The position numbers and the translations under genes were made by a program. Below the pieces are notes generated by a model, which was given only the letters and a program-made list of their open reading frames with translations, did not search any database and had not been told where the DNA came from. From a virus, in the IMG/VR virus record IMGVR_UViG_3300010299_004680, positions 1-22,370 of that record: 22,370 nucleotides of DNA; one strand, 5' to 3'. Positions 1-6,666 of this stretch are shown piece by piece; the stretch's first letter is position 1, and each line of letters opens with the position of its first letter.

Positions 1-2
1 AA

Positions 3-269
3 AATAACACAACTGGCGAAGAATTAAATTTGGAAGACACAACAATTGCCAGCACAGAATGGATTTCAATTTATAATGTGCCTAAAGAAAGAAGAGTAAT
101 TAAAGAAACAAGTTCAACACAAGCAAATTATTATGATAAACTTGTTATCGGTAGTGATTTTATTAGCCTTGCACCTGGAAGCAATAGCATTACATACACT
201 GTTGTTTCTGGCAGTCCAAGTCCGACAGCGCCAGTTGTTTCTTTAAGCTGGCGAGGAGCGTATATGTAA
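3..269 (+). CDS. Distal tail (Dit-like) protein, C-terminal part; 5' end outside window
   Basis: The reading frame is open to the left edge, so the start lies outside the window; the TTG at 30 is not a convincing start. The visible 88 residues end in a beta-rich segment with a 'PGSNSITYTV' motif and the close 'VSLSWRGAYM'. This is the pattern of the C-terminal domain of siphovirus distal tail proteins (SPP1 gp19.1/Dit-like), which form the hexameric hub joining the tail tube to the baseplate or tip. The stop overlaps the start of the next gene in a TAATG junction, as expected for the Dit-then-hub gene order. The family call rests on a short fragment plus gene order, so a different minor tail protein remains possible. 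Confidence 0.62.
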   Translation, partial: NNTTGEELNLEDTTIASTEWISIYNVPKERRVIKETSSTQANYYDKLVIGSDFISLAPGSNSITYTVVSGSPSPTAPVVSLSWRGAYM

Positions 270-2341
270 TGTGGAAACTGGAGGTTTTAGATTGGGACGG
301 AGTCAGACTGGGCGAAATCACAAACGCCAAAAACATCACGCTCAATTTCGGGCTATCAAAAAATAGTAACCTTGCATTTGAAACTCCTCTTGAGAGTGAT
401 ATTGGGCAAGTTATAGCAAATGAACAATATTTGTTAATCTCAGCTTATCAGAAAAATAAAAGCACAGGAAATTTTGATTTAAGGTTTATTGGACCTGTTA
501 TCAATAAAGAAGAAATCGGAAATAATTCTTTGCCAACAATTGGGATAACTGCAGTCGGCGCCTATTGGAGATTATCAAAAAGAATTGTTAATAATGATAA
601 GAACGAAGGCAGAGAGGAGCGCGGCGCACCAATTTCACCACAACCGCTCAGAAGAATTATTGCCTGCGACACTGGCAACAATCGTTTGGTATATTTTAAT
701 GAAAGGACAGGTAATTGGATTGAAAATAAAGGTGGCACAGCATCGGGCACGGGAGATAATCAGTTTAACGCTCCAAGAGGTGTTGCAGTTAATCCAGAAA
801 ATCAAAATTATTATGTTCTTGACTCAGGCAATCAGCGCGTCCAACAATATGATGCTGATGATAACTTTGTTAGGCGCTTTGGCTCTGGTACAATTGGCGC
901 AACAGCCAGAGGAATTGCTATTGATGCAGATGGTAATGTTTGGGTTGGAGACAGAGCAAACAAAAGACTGTTAAAATATAGTGCAACGGGAACACTTTTA
1001 ACAACAGTTACAGGCACAACAGATTATCGGCTGGAGTCAATTTATGATGTTGTTTCTTATGATGATAGAGTTATTGCCGTTGATATTGACACAACTTACG
1101 ACCACGGCTGCCAAGCTTTTGATTTATCTGGAACATTTTTAGAAAAAGCTGAAAATGATAGCGACAGAATATATAGAAGCTGTGCGCCATCATCAATTCT
1201 TAACACAACAGAAGATGATGTTTTTGGTAATCGCTGGCTGATGTATTTCTCCAATGATGCCTTATTAACATTTGTTGCAGAGTTTGTGCCGTATGATGCG
1301 ATTGATACTCCTGCAATTTTAGACGGCGCATTTGGTTATGACCCTCACCACTGTGCAACAATACCAATTGCCGAAAATCTTGACACAGCTTACATAGCAT
1401 TTTCCAATTCTGGCGGCACCGGAATATTCAGTGGAATTTATTCTTATGAGTTTAATGTTCCTCCTGTGCCATATGATAATGGTAATATTCCTCAGTTTAT
1501 CAAGCCTGTCAGACAATTTGGTGGTGATGTTGGAACAGGAAATGGTGAAACAAAAGATTTGGAATATTTTGATATTTGGGAAGAGCCTGGAAAAAGTGGC
1601 GTTGATGCAGTCAGTGAAATTATAGAAAACACAAACACGCTGGCTGGCAATTCTTGGATTGTGCCAGCAGACCCACAAGGAACCAGCTCGGATATTGTAA
1701 TTGATTACAACACATTTGGCGGTTTCAAAAAAATAAATGAAGCAATTGATGATTTGTCTGGCAATCTTGAATGGAAAATTATACCAGTTTTAGAAAATGC
1801 AGGCGACCAAGATACTCTTGTTTTAGGCGAGTGGTATGGAAATGAAATCATCGGCAGCAATAAAAGTTCAACTGTTAATTTTGAATATGGCACAGCAAGA
1901 TTAAATGTTAAACAATATGCAATCAGAGAAAACTTGGAAGGCTTTGCAAATAGAATTTCTTATCCGACAGCTGGGTATGTGCCGTATAATGTTTCCAAAG
2001 ATGATGAAAGTTCTGTGGCTGATATTGGCGCATTTGAAGATATTTTAACGGGAAGCGTTCTTCTGCCAGAAATTAGGCAATCACTAGCTAGCTCGGCTTT
2101 GCAATTAAGAGGAGCGCCAAGAATTATGGTAGAGATTACTCCTTTCCGCTCAGATGCTCAAAACTGGACCGTTCCAATTCCATTAATTGATTATGAGCCT
2201 GGCGATATTGTTGGGGTGCTCATTTATGATAATAATTTGGAAAGAATAAATGGAGAAGTCAGGATTTATGATATTGAAATCAATGTTGATAATTCTGGAA
2301 AAGAAGAAGCTACACTTAAGCTTTATGTGGAGGAAGCATAA
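269..2341 (+). CDS. Tail hub / tail-associated protein with inserted NHL-type beta-propeller
   Basis: This 690-residue protein follows Dit with a one-base overlap and has a GAGGA ribosome site before the ATG. Residues 1-116 and about 440-690 resemble the tail hub family typified by Rhodococcus phage ReqiPepy6 gp37 (N-terminal 'MWKLEVLDWDGVRLGEI', later 'AVSEIIENTNTLAGNSW'). Between them, residues about 125-400 carry repeated NHL-like blades: 'GVAVNPENQNYYVLDSGNQR', 'GIAIDADGNVWVGDRANKR', and further degenerate ones. NHL propellers bind proteins, RNA or carbohydrate in other systems. The inferred role is the tail-tip hub contacting the cell, with the propeller as an exposed adhesin or receptor-binding domain. 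The hub assignment is family recognition; the ligand is unknown. Confidence 0.72.
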   Translation: MWKLEVLDWDGVRLGEITNAKNITLNFGLSKNSNLAFETPLESDIGQVIANEQYLLISAYQKNKSTGNFDLRFIGPVINKEEIGNNSLPTIGITAVGAYWRLSKRIVNNDKNEGREERGAPISPQPLRRIIACDTGNNRLVYFNERTGNWIENKGGTASGTGDNQFNAPRGVAVNPENQNYYVLDSGNQRVQQYDADDNFVRRFGSGTIGATARGIAIDADGNVWVGDRANKRLLKYSATGTLLTTVTGTTDYRLESIYDVVSYDDRVIAVDIDTTYDHGCQAFDLSGTFLEKAENDSDRIYRSCAPSSILNTTEDDVFGNRWLMYFSNDALLTFVAEFVPYDAIDTPAILDGAFGYDPHHCATIPIAENLDTAYIAFSNSGGTGIFSGIYSYEFNVPPVPYDNGNIPQFIKPVRQFGGDVGTGNGETKDLEYFDIWEEPGKSGVDAVSEIIENTNTLAGNSWIVPADPQGTSSDIVIDYNTFGGFKKINEAIDDLSGNLEWKIIPVLENAGDQDTLVLGEWYGNEIIGSNKSSTVNFEYGTARLNVKQYAIRENLEGFANRISYPTAGYVPYNVSKDDESSVADIGAFEDILTGSVLLPEIRQSLASSALQLRGAPRIMVEITPFRSDAQNWTVPIPLIDYEPGDIVGVLIYDNNLERINGEVRIYDIEINVDNSGKEEATLKLYVEEA

Positions 2342-2970
2342 TGTCAGTTTTTAATTCTTTATCATCTGGCATTTTAGATAGATTTTGGAAGCCTGGGTCA
2401 TCAGCATCAAATGCTGTTGCAAATCAGGCAGCAAATAGAAACATTACCAATTCTCAGGTTAAACAGTCATCACAAAATCAATTGAATATGCCATCGGGAG
2501 CAATTATGGCTTTTGCTGGGACATATGCTCCAGATGGATTTTTGCTATGTGATGGCAGAACATACTCAGCGATTGAATACCCAAATCTTTTTGATGTTTT
2601 GCAATACAATTTTGGAGGCTCTGGAAATAGCTTTAATGTGCCTGATTTAAGGGGAAGGGTTATTGTTGCCCCAGATAAAAATCAAAGAAATCAAGCAGCA
2701 AACAGAATAACAATAGATGACAATTGGTTTGGCGCAGATGGCGGAGATGAAGAACACACATTAACAACAGATGAAATGCCATCTCACAGGCACGCAGTTT
2801 CGGCAAATCAAGCAACAAACACAACGGCGACAGGTGGACAAAATAGATTAACAACACTGCAAGACGGGACAAATGGTAATGATGATGCTTGGACATCATA
2901 TCAAGGCGGCGGAGATGCTCACAACAATCTGCAGCCATATCTTGTTTTGAATTACATTATTCGTTATTAA
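2341..2970 (+). CDS. Phage tail collar-domain protein (tail tip/fibre)
   Basis: A 209-residue protein starting in a TAATG overlap with the hub gene and preceded by GGAGG. Residues about 50-108 hold a tail collar domain: 'MPSGAIMAFAGTYAPDGFLLCDGR', the 'YPNLFDVLQYNFGG' segment and 'FNVPDLRGRVIV' are the usual landmarks. The C-terminal part contains 'HTLTTDEMPSHRHAV', also typical of collar/microcystin-dependent-type proteins, and ends in 'QPYLVLNYIIRY'. Collar domains sit in tail fibres and tip proteins that reach the host surface. It is the last gene of the tail operon here; the next gene has its own promoter. The N-terminal 50 residues are low-complexity (Ser/Asn/Ala) and probably form an attachment stalk. 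Confidence 0.85.
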   Translation: MSVFNSLSSGILDRFWKPGSSASNAVANQAANRNITNSQVKQSSQNQLNMPSGAIMAFAGTYAPDGFLLCDGRTYSAIEYPNLFDVLQYNFGGSGNSFNVPDLRGRVIVAPDKNQRNQAANRITIDDNWFGADGGDEEHTLTTDEMPSHRHAVSANQATNTTATGGQNRLTTLQDGTNGNDDAWTSYQGGGDAHNNLQPYLVLNYIIRY

Positions 2971-3000
2971 ATCTGGCGCCGATAATTCTTGCCAATGCAA

Positions 3001-3012
3001 TATAATGAAAAT
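3001..3012 (+). promoter_or_regulatory. -10 box giving a leaderless start at 3013
   Basis: A perfect TATAAT lies at 3001-3006 and is followed by six bases and then ATG at 3013. With transcription starting 6-7 bases after a -10 box, the mRNA would begin at the start codon. No clear -35 box is seen at the usual distance. Confidence 0.6.
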
Positions 3013-3330
3013 ATGCAGCAAGAAAAAAACGGTAATCATAAAAAAGGCAAGTTTGAATTATGGCGAGATAGGACGTTTTCTGTTATCGTGCCGTTCTTCT
3101 TTGGATATATTCTTCTTACCCAGGCACACAATAACACAATCAGAATTATTTTAATTGTAATGCTCCTTGGATTTGCAAGCGGAGAGGTTGCTCTTTTCTC
3201 CCGTCATATGCTCAGAGTTCTTGGAAGAATTTTAGGAAATGGCAATAATACCGAAAATGACAATTTAAGCAAAGACCGCAAAATAGAAAAAAATAATGAT
3301 AATGAAAAAGATGGAAAGCAAAGAAAATAA
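3013..3330 (+). CDS. Putative holin (two membrane segments)
   Basis: A 105-residue protein. I chose ATG 3013 rather than TTG 2989 or ATG 2995 because a perfect TATAAT ends six bases before it, and the upstream starts would lie within or ahead of the promoter. Residues about 20-37 ('FSVIVPFFFGYILLTQA') and 43-63 ('IRIILIVMLLGFASGEVALF') are hydrophobic, separated by a short polar turn, and the C-terminus is strongly charged and Asn/Lys-rich. Two helices with a charged tail just ahead of two cell-wall hydrolase genes is the usual holin layout. No specific holin family was recognised; the role is inferred from topology and place. Confidence 0.55.
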   Translation: MQQEKNGNHKKGKFELWRDRTFSVIVPFFFGYILLTQAHNNTIRIILIVMLLGFASGEVALFSRHMLRVLGRILGNGNNTENDNLSKDRKIEKNNDNEKDGKQRK

Positions 3331-3475
3331 TTTAGATATTTTAATTCCTAGTCAAGTCAAAGAGCCTTTATTTTGGAAAGGCTATTTGTTTGGAGCAGTG
3401 ATTGCATTATTCTTTGCAACGCCAATATCAACAACAGCGTTTCTTGTTTTTCAAAATATTGTTCAAAATCTTTAA
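3311..3475 (+). CDS. Small single-pass membrane protein, possible second holin or antiholin
   Basis: A 54-residue reading frame starting at ATG 3311 and overlapping the end of the preceding gene by 20 bases in a different frame. It begins 'MESKENNLDILIPSQVKEP', then has one strong hydrophobic stretch (residues about 21-48, including 'YLFGAVIALFFATPISTTAF') and a short polar end. No good Shine-Dalgarno site is visible, so translation may be coupled to the upstream gene. Overlapping small membrane genes beside endolysins often encode holin/antiholin or two-component holins. Function is inferred only from position and hydrophobicity. Confidence 0.5.
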   Translation: MESKENNLDILIPSQVKEPLFWKGYLFGAVIALFFATPISTTAFLVFQNIVQNL

Positions 3476-3508
3476 CAAGTTTCTCGGCGCAATCCAAACA
3501 AAAAAGCC

Positions 3509-3520
3509 TATCATAAGAAT
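3509..3520 (+). promoter_or_regulatory. -10 box giving a leaderless start at 3521
   Basis: TATCAT at 3509-3514 is followed by six bases and the ATG at 3521, the same geometry as at 3001. There is no Shine-Dalgarno sequence before this start. Confidence 0.5.
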
Positions 3521-4033
3521 ATGAAGCCGAAGAGACCATCACAAAAAGCTCCAAGACAAGAATGGTTAAAGTTTTGGCGAGAGCTAAAAGCCTGGTGCCA
3601 GCAAGAGCTGCAAAAAACAGATAAAGCAATTCTCCGAGATGATATGCTAGCCGACCAAGCGAAAGCACATATTCAAAGATTGAAAGAAAAACTACAAGCT
3701 CAGCAAATCAATTGGAACGGAAAATACAAAGTTCCTTATTATAAAAATGAAATCAGAACAGCACAAAATCTTGGACTTTATATCACTGCAACAAAAGGCA
3801 ATCCTGGGGTGCATAGCCCAACAAGCTATCATTACCAAGCTCCTAATTATGCAGTTGATATGGGACACAGTTCAGTTCAAGTAATGATTAACGCGCAAAA
3901 CGCTTTGCTGAATAAATTTGGAGCGGCTCATTTCAAAGAGCTTTTTGGACCAGATGCTTGGTATGTAAAGAACGGAGTAAAGTATGGGGGAGCTTTTCCA
4001 GCTCACGGCGACCACATACATTTTGCAAAATGA
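3521..4033 (+). CDS. Peptidase M15-like endolysin
   Basis: A 170-residue protein. The C-terminal half (about 80-170) has the landmarks of M15-type zinc peptidases that cut peptidoglycan peptides: 'HSPTSYHYQAPNYAVDMG' supplies a His and the Ala-Val-Asp zinc-site motif, and 'HGDHIHFAK' at the end supplies the final His. The first ~60 residues are basic and helical, with several Trp ('EWLKFWRELKAW'), and are not part of the peptidase fold. The last bases overlap the next gene (ATGA), which encodes a lysozyme, so two wall-degrading enzymes with different bonds as targets are co-expressed. The exact peptide bond cut cannot be read from sequence. Confidence 0.7.
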   Translation: MKPKRPSQKAPRQEWLKFWRELKAWCQQELQKTDKAILRDDMLADQAKAHIQRLKEKLQAQQINWNGKYKVPYYKNEIRTAQNLGLYITATKGNPGVHSPTSYHYQAPNYAVDMGHSSVQVMINAQNALLNKFGAAHFKELFGPDAWYVKNGVKYGGAFPAHGDHIHFAK

Positions 4034-4674
4034 ATTATAAAGAATTGACAACAAGAGGAAAAATAAAGTTCTGGCAACGGAAATATGAAAAGCGTGTGAA
4101 GCGTTTGGAGGGCAATCGCATTTACCGTAAATGGCTGATTGCTGTGATTAAAAAAGCCAATAAAAGAATAGCAAAAATCAAAACAGAATTATCTTTGATT
4201 TCAGATAAAGGTGTTGAGTTTGTTGCATATTGGGAAGGATTTTTTGACCGCCCATATAATGACCCAGTTGGACACTGCACCATAGGATATGGTCATTTAA
4301 TTCACAGAGGCAATTGCACAGCGGCAGACAGTCAGCAGGTGTGGATTGATGGTCAGAAAAAGATTGGTGTTTTGACAAAAGAAGAAGGAAAAAGATTGCT
4401 GAAAAAAGATTTAACATACTTTGCCCTTGGAGTTAAAGAAAAAACAGTTATTTGGAATAAGCTCAAGACACACGAGCGAGATGCCTTGGTTTCATTTGCA
4501 TATAATGTTGGGCTTGGCGCATACTCACAATCAACCCTTTTGAAAAAATTAAATGCAGGTGATAAGCCTGGCGCAGCCAATGAATTCTTACGCTGGGTTT
4601 ATGCCGATGGCATAAAATTGCCTGGACTTGAGAGAAGGCGCAAAGCTGAACGAGAGATGTTCCTCGGAGTTTAG
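4030..4674 (+). CDS. GH24 (T4-type) lysozyme endolysin
   Basis: A 214-residue protein starting at ATG 4030 in an ATGA overlap with the peptidase gene. The catalytic triad of T4-type lysozymes is visible: Glu69 in 'YWEGF', Asp78 in 'YNDPVG' and Thr84 in 'CTIGYGH', with the family's 9- and 6-residue spacing. Later landmarks are 'ERDALVSFAYNVG' and 'GLERRRKAEREMF'. It would hydrolyse the MurNAc-GlcNAc bond. No signal peptide is seen, so export should depend on the holins upstream. The first ~55 residues are an extra, very basic helix-rich extension ('KFWQRKYEKRVKRLEG') resembling in composition that of the neighbouring peptidase; it may bind wall or membrane. Confidence 0.88.
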   Translation: MNYKELTTRGKIKFWQRKYEKRVKRLEGNRIYRKWLIAVIKKANKRIAKIKTELSLISDKGVEFVAYWEGFFDRPYNDPVGHCTIGYGHLIHRGNCTAADSQQVWIDGQKKIGVLTKEEGKRLLKKDLTYFALGVKEKTVIWNKLKTHERDALVSFAYNVGLGAYSQSTLLKKLNAGDKPGAANEFLRWVYADGIKLPGLERRRKAEREMFLGV

Positions 4675-4808
4675 TAAAACGCGTTATAAGCGCCCTAGGC
4701 GCTCTGGAAGCTTTCAGATGATAAAAGACACGCAAAGAGCACCGAAAGCGCCTTAGAACGCAGCACAGCGCTCGGAATTGATGTTTTAGCGAGTAAAAAA
4801 AGACAAAA
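4675..4808. other. Non-coding stretch with GC-rich inverted repeats
   Basis: No coding frame is visible. A perfect inverted repeat AGCGCC-CTA-GGCGCT lies at 4689-4703, and a related sequence AAGCGCCTTAGAACGC occurs near 4754. Similar motifs recur after the gene ending at 12292. The function is unknown; a decayed terminator or a structured RNA are both possible. Confidence 0.4.
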
Positions 4809-4837
4809 AAATAGGCGCTGTGTAAAAGCGCCTATTT
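4809..4837 (-). terminator. Strong rho-independent terminator at a convergent gene junction
   Basis: An 11-base perfect stem (AAATAGGCGCT / AGCGCCTATTT) surrounds a 7-base loop. On the minus strand it is followed by two runs of seven T, so it should end the minus-strand transcript of the accessory block. On the plus strand the tail is weaker, but it may also stop lysis transcripts. Confidence 0.85.
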
Positions 4838-4857
4838 GATGTTAAATATACAAATGC

Positions 4858-5400
4858 CTATTTTATGTCAAAAATGGTCATTTGGTAATAATTGGGTTTT
4901 TGCTCTTGTGCAATCAGCTCATCAAGGTATTTATCACGCGGAGCAAATGGCTGATGTTTTAGCCTTTCTTGGTAAGCCCAGAGAGCAGCAGCCTTTTCTG
5001 TTTTGAAAGATTTCATCTTTCTTTTTTCTCCTGGCACATTTACAGAACCTCTCCAAGAGTTTTTGTCCTTGCTCACTCCCCGAAACTGTGATGTTCCTTT
5101 TTTATTCGGAGAAGTGATGTTCTGGGCATTTTGACCCTGAGTTAAAATCCTAAGATTTTCTCTGGTATTTTCTGTTTTGTTGCCGTTAATGTGGTCGGCA
5201 ACAAGATTATCTCCAAAATGCAGCCCTAAAATAAATCTGTGGAGATACTCAGTTGCTGGCTTTCCGTTGTGCATTGTGTCCCTGCAAACATAGCCAGTTT
5301 TATGTAATCTCCAAGTTCCCCTTTCCTTGACTTTCTCAAAATCGTTTTCACTCACAAGAGCATAGGAATTTGAATTGGATAATTTTAGTTTTTTATGCAT
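4858..5400 (-). CDS. HNH homing endonuclease with AP2 DNA-binding domain
   Basis: A 180-residue protein. Residues about 65-100 match the HNH_3 type ('VADHINGNKTENTRENLRIL'), with the catalytic His in 'ADHINGN' and the downstream Asn-rich helix. Residues about 106-150 match an AP2-type domain ('FRGVSKDKNSWRGSV', then 'KAAALWAYQE'). HNH+AP2 proteins are free-standing homing endonucleases common in phages; they nick or cut DNA and spread themselves. The start has an AAGGAG site nine bases ahead and overlaps the stop of the upstream gene by eight bases (ATGCATAA). A 12-base hairpin lies shortly before its ribosome site. It is last in its operon, next to a strong terminator, consistent with late insertion. 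Confidence 0.9.
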   Translation of the reverse strand: MHKKLKLSNSNSYALVSENDFEKVKERGTWRLHKTGYVCRDTMHNGKPATEYLHRFILGLHFGDNLVADHINGNKTENTRENLRILTQGQNAQNITSPNKKGTSQFRGVSKDKNSWRGSVNVPGEKRKMKSFKTEKAAALWAYQERLKHQPFAPRDKYLDELIAQEQKPNYYQMTIFDIK

Positions 5401-6079
5401 TGTTTTTTTCTCCTTTTCTCAAGAAATCACCAGAGCCGAGGCTTTTACCCCTCGGCTCTGGATTATGAACACTACATTTAGGATATAGAGATGAAAACAG
5501 AGGAGCAAAATCCTCATTAACAGTTTTTAATTCCCATCTTATATCATTTATATTATAGCGTTCTTTTTCACATTGTGCCAGAATTTCCGTTAATAATTGT
5601 TTTTGTGTTTTATTCCAATCATCTTGACCACACTCCTGGCAAGTGTTGTCAGCTAGCAAACGAGTATGCAGGTTTTCGGCGTGTTCAACAACTGTGTGTG
5701 CAGCAAGAGGAAATCCTTTTGCCTTAAGCTCAGTCATTAGCAATTCGGTTACTGCAAAATAGGAAGCGACAGAGCCAGCCCAATCATCAAGCCCTCCTTC
5801 CCAGGCATCAATCCCGACTTTTTCCCAACCATCATCTTCGGCTTGCCAAAGCATTTTTTCAGTTAGCAATTCTTGGCTTTGATAATTATTTTCAGAATGG
5901 CTATCGTCCCAAAAAATATCATTGTCCAAGAAAAAGTCAAGAAGCCATTTTGCAGACATCTCAACCAATTCCTGCGTGGAGCTTTGAACGGTGTTAGCTT
6001 CCAGTTCGGCGTCCCATTGCTGTTGCTCATAAACAGCCAGCTCACGCTCAAACCTATCATCTGGAAAATCGTTATGCAT
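5393..6079 (-). CDS. Hypothetical acidic phage protein, 228 residues
   Basis: The start at 6079 is set by a GGAGGT site six bases upstream; a longer frame to 6154 would overlap the preceding gene much more. The protein is acidic and mainly helical, rich in Trp, Asp and Glu ('FFLDNDIFWDDSHSENNY', 'WEGGLDDWAGSV'). It has one CxxC pair ('CQECGQ', about residue 146) but no second pair, so a zinc ribbon is not supported. No family was recognised. The gene overlaps both neighbours by eight bases through the same junction, ATGCATAA, which implies coupled translation. The last codons contain a large hairpin (5430-5461). Confidence 0.75.
   Translation of the reverse strand: MHNDFPDDRFERELAVYEQQQWDAELEANTVQSSTQELVEMSAKWLLDFFLDNDIFWDDSHSENNYQSQELLTEKMLWQAEDDGWEKVGIDAWEGGLDDWAGSVASYFAVTELLMTELKAKGFPLAAHTVVEHAENLHTRLLADNTCQECGQDDWNKTQKQLLTEILAQCEKERYNINDIRWELKTVNEDFAPLFSSLYPKCSVHNPEPRGKSLGSGDFLRKGEKNNA
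5430..5461 (-). promoter_or_regulatory. 12-base perfect hairpin before the homing endonuclease gene
   Basis: CCAGAGCCGAGG and CCTCGGCTCTGG form a perfect 12-base stem with an 8-base loop, far more GC-rich than its surroundings. In the minus-strand mRNA it sits in the last codons of the 228-residue gene and ends about 16 bases before the AAGGAG of the HNH gene. No T-run follows directly, so it is not a typical terminator; control of translation or mRNA ends is more likely. Confidence 0.6.
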
Positions 6080-6308
6080 TTTGCACCTCCATTTCCAGAG
6101 CAAGATAATCACCGAATACCTGGACTGAATATCCATCGGCTTGAAATGTTGCAATCAGTTGCAACAGCTCTTCCGAGGAAATGCAATCAGTATTCATTTT
6201 GATTGCCGCTCTTGTAGAATTTGCATTTTTTACCTCAAGAGCAGAAGAAAAAATGTTTGTGTTGTTTGTAATGAGATTATTCAGTTTTTGTAAATGTAAT
6301 GTGTTCAT
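6072..6308 (-). CDS. Hypothetical small protein with MNT-QKLN start cassette
   Basis: A 78-residue protein starting at 6308, six bases after TAATAT. Its first residues 'MNTLHLQKLN' match the 'MNTTPQKLN' beginnings of the genes at 16483 and 16765, and the DNA upstream is also alike, although the bodies are unrelated. The C-terminal part ('SSEELLQLIATFQADGYSVQ', then 'VFGDYLALEMEVQ') suggests a small alpha/beta fold. It heads the operon 6308 to 4858 and ends in an ATGCATAA overlap with the next gene. The function is unknown. Confidence 0.65.
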   Translation of the reverse strand: MNTLHLQKLNNLITNNTNIFSSALEVKNANSTRAAIKMNTDCISSEELLQLIATFQADGYSVQVFGDYLALEMEVQNA

Positions 6309-6320
6309 AATTGGATATTA
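6309..6320 (-). promoter_or_regulatory. Leaderless promoter of the 6308-4858 operon
   Basis: On the minus strand TAATAT (6320-6315), preceded by TG one base away (extended -10), is followed by CCAATT and ATG. The CCAATTATGAACAC block is identical to that at 16483 and 16765. Confidence 0.6.
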
Positions 6321-6329
6321 TCATAGTAA

Positions 6330-6348
6330 AAAACGCGCACGCAGTTTT
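6330..6348 (-). terminator. Possible short terminator hairpin between minus-strand genes
   Basis: On the minus strand GAAAAC, a GCGTGCGC core and GTTTTTTAC form a small hairpin with a T-run. The same element, nearly base for base, precedes the starts at 16483 and 16765. It may end the upstream transcript just before the next promoter. Confidence 0.4.
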
Positions 6349-6363
6349 CACGCAAAAGTTTTT

Positions 6364-6621
6364 TTACTGATTGTCCTCCTTTTCTGTGTTCAAAATATCT
6401 TCTTCTTGATAAGCAAGAAGTTTTTCAATATCGCCCTTAAAGCGATTGATGCTGGTAAGAACCCACTCCAGCCTTTCTCGGGACTCACCCATAGAATTGG
6501 CGGCAGCAATACCGTCAATCTTTTGCTGGATTTGTTCTTTCCTATCTTCCCAATCAAAACGGATAAACTGGATTGGGTCAGTTGTTTTATTGTATTCAGT
6601 TTTTTTATGTGGTGTGTTCAT
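6364..6621 (-). CDS. Hypothetical small helical protein
   Basis: An 85-residue protein beginning 'MNTPHKKTEYN', a diverged form of the start cassette shared with 6308, 16483 and 16765. The rest looks like two long amphipathic helices ('WEDRKEQIQQKIDGIAAA' and 'RLEWVLTSINRFKGDIEKLL') with an acidic tail, which could form a coiled coil. A TATAAT/TAATAT box lies 7-9 bases upstream. No family was recognised. Confidence 0.6.
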   Translation of the reverse strand: MNTPHKKTEYNKTTDPIQFIRFDWEDRKEQIQQKIDGIAAANSMGESRERLEWVLTSINRFKGDIEKLLAYQEEDILNTEKEDNQ

Positions 6622-6636
6622 ATTTTGGATATTATA
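6622..6636 (-). promoter_or_regulatory. -10 box giving a near-leaderless start at 6621
   Basis: TATAATAT on the minus strand can be read as TATAAT nine bases, or TAATAT seven bases, before the ATG at 6621. The following CCAAAATATGAACAC is a diverged copy of the shared start cassette. Confidence 0.55.
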
Positions 6637-6666
6637 TGGTGTTTTTTACTTTTGTGCAGATTTCGC

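Noticed and set aside
585-974. 129-codon plus-strand frame inside the tail hub gene
   Set aside because: It is an out-of-frame shadow of the NHL region, with low-complexity composition and no start signals.
4680-4790. Possible tRNA or tmRNA in the GC-rich hairpin region
   Set aside because: No acceptor stem with T-loop (GTTCRA-type) or anticodon arm could be fitted.
5463-5477. A 15-base match to the start cassette (ATTATGAACACTACA) on the plus strand
   Set aside because: It lies inside the coding part of a minus-strand gene, opens only an eight-codon frame, and a match of this length within the window is not improbable by chance.
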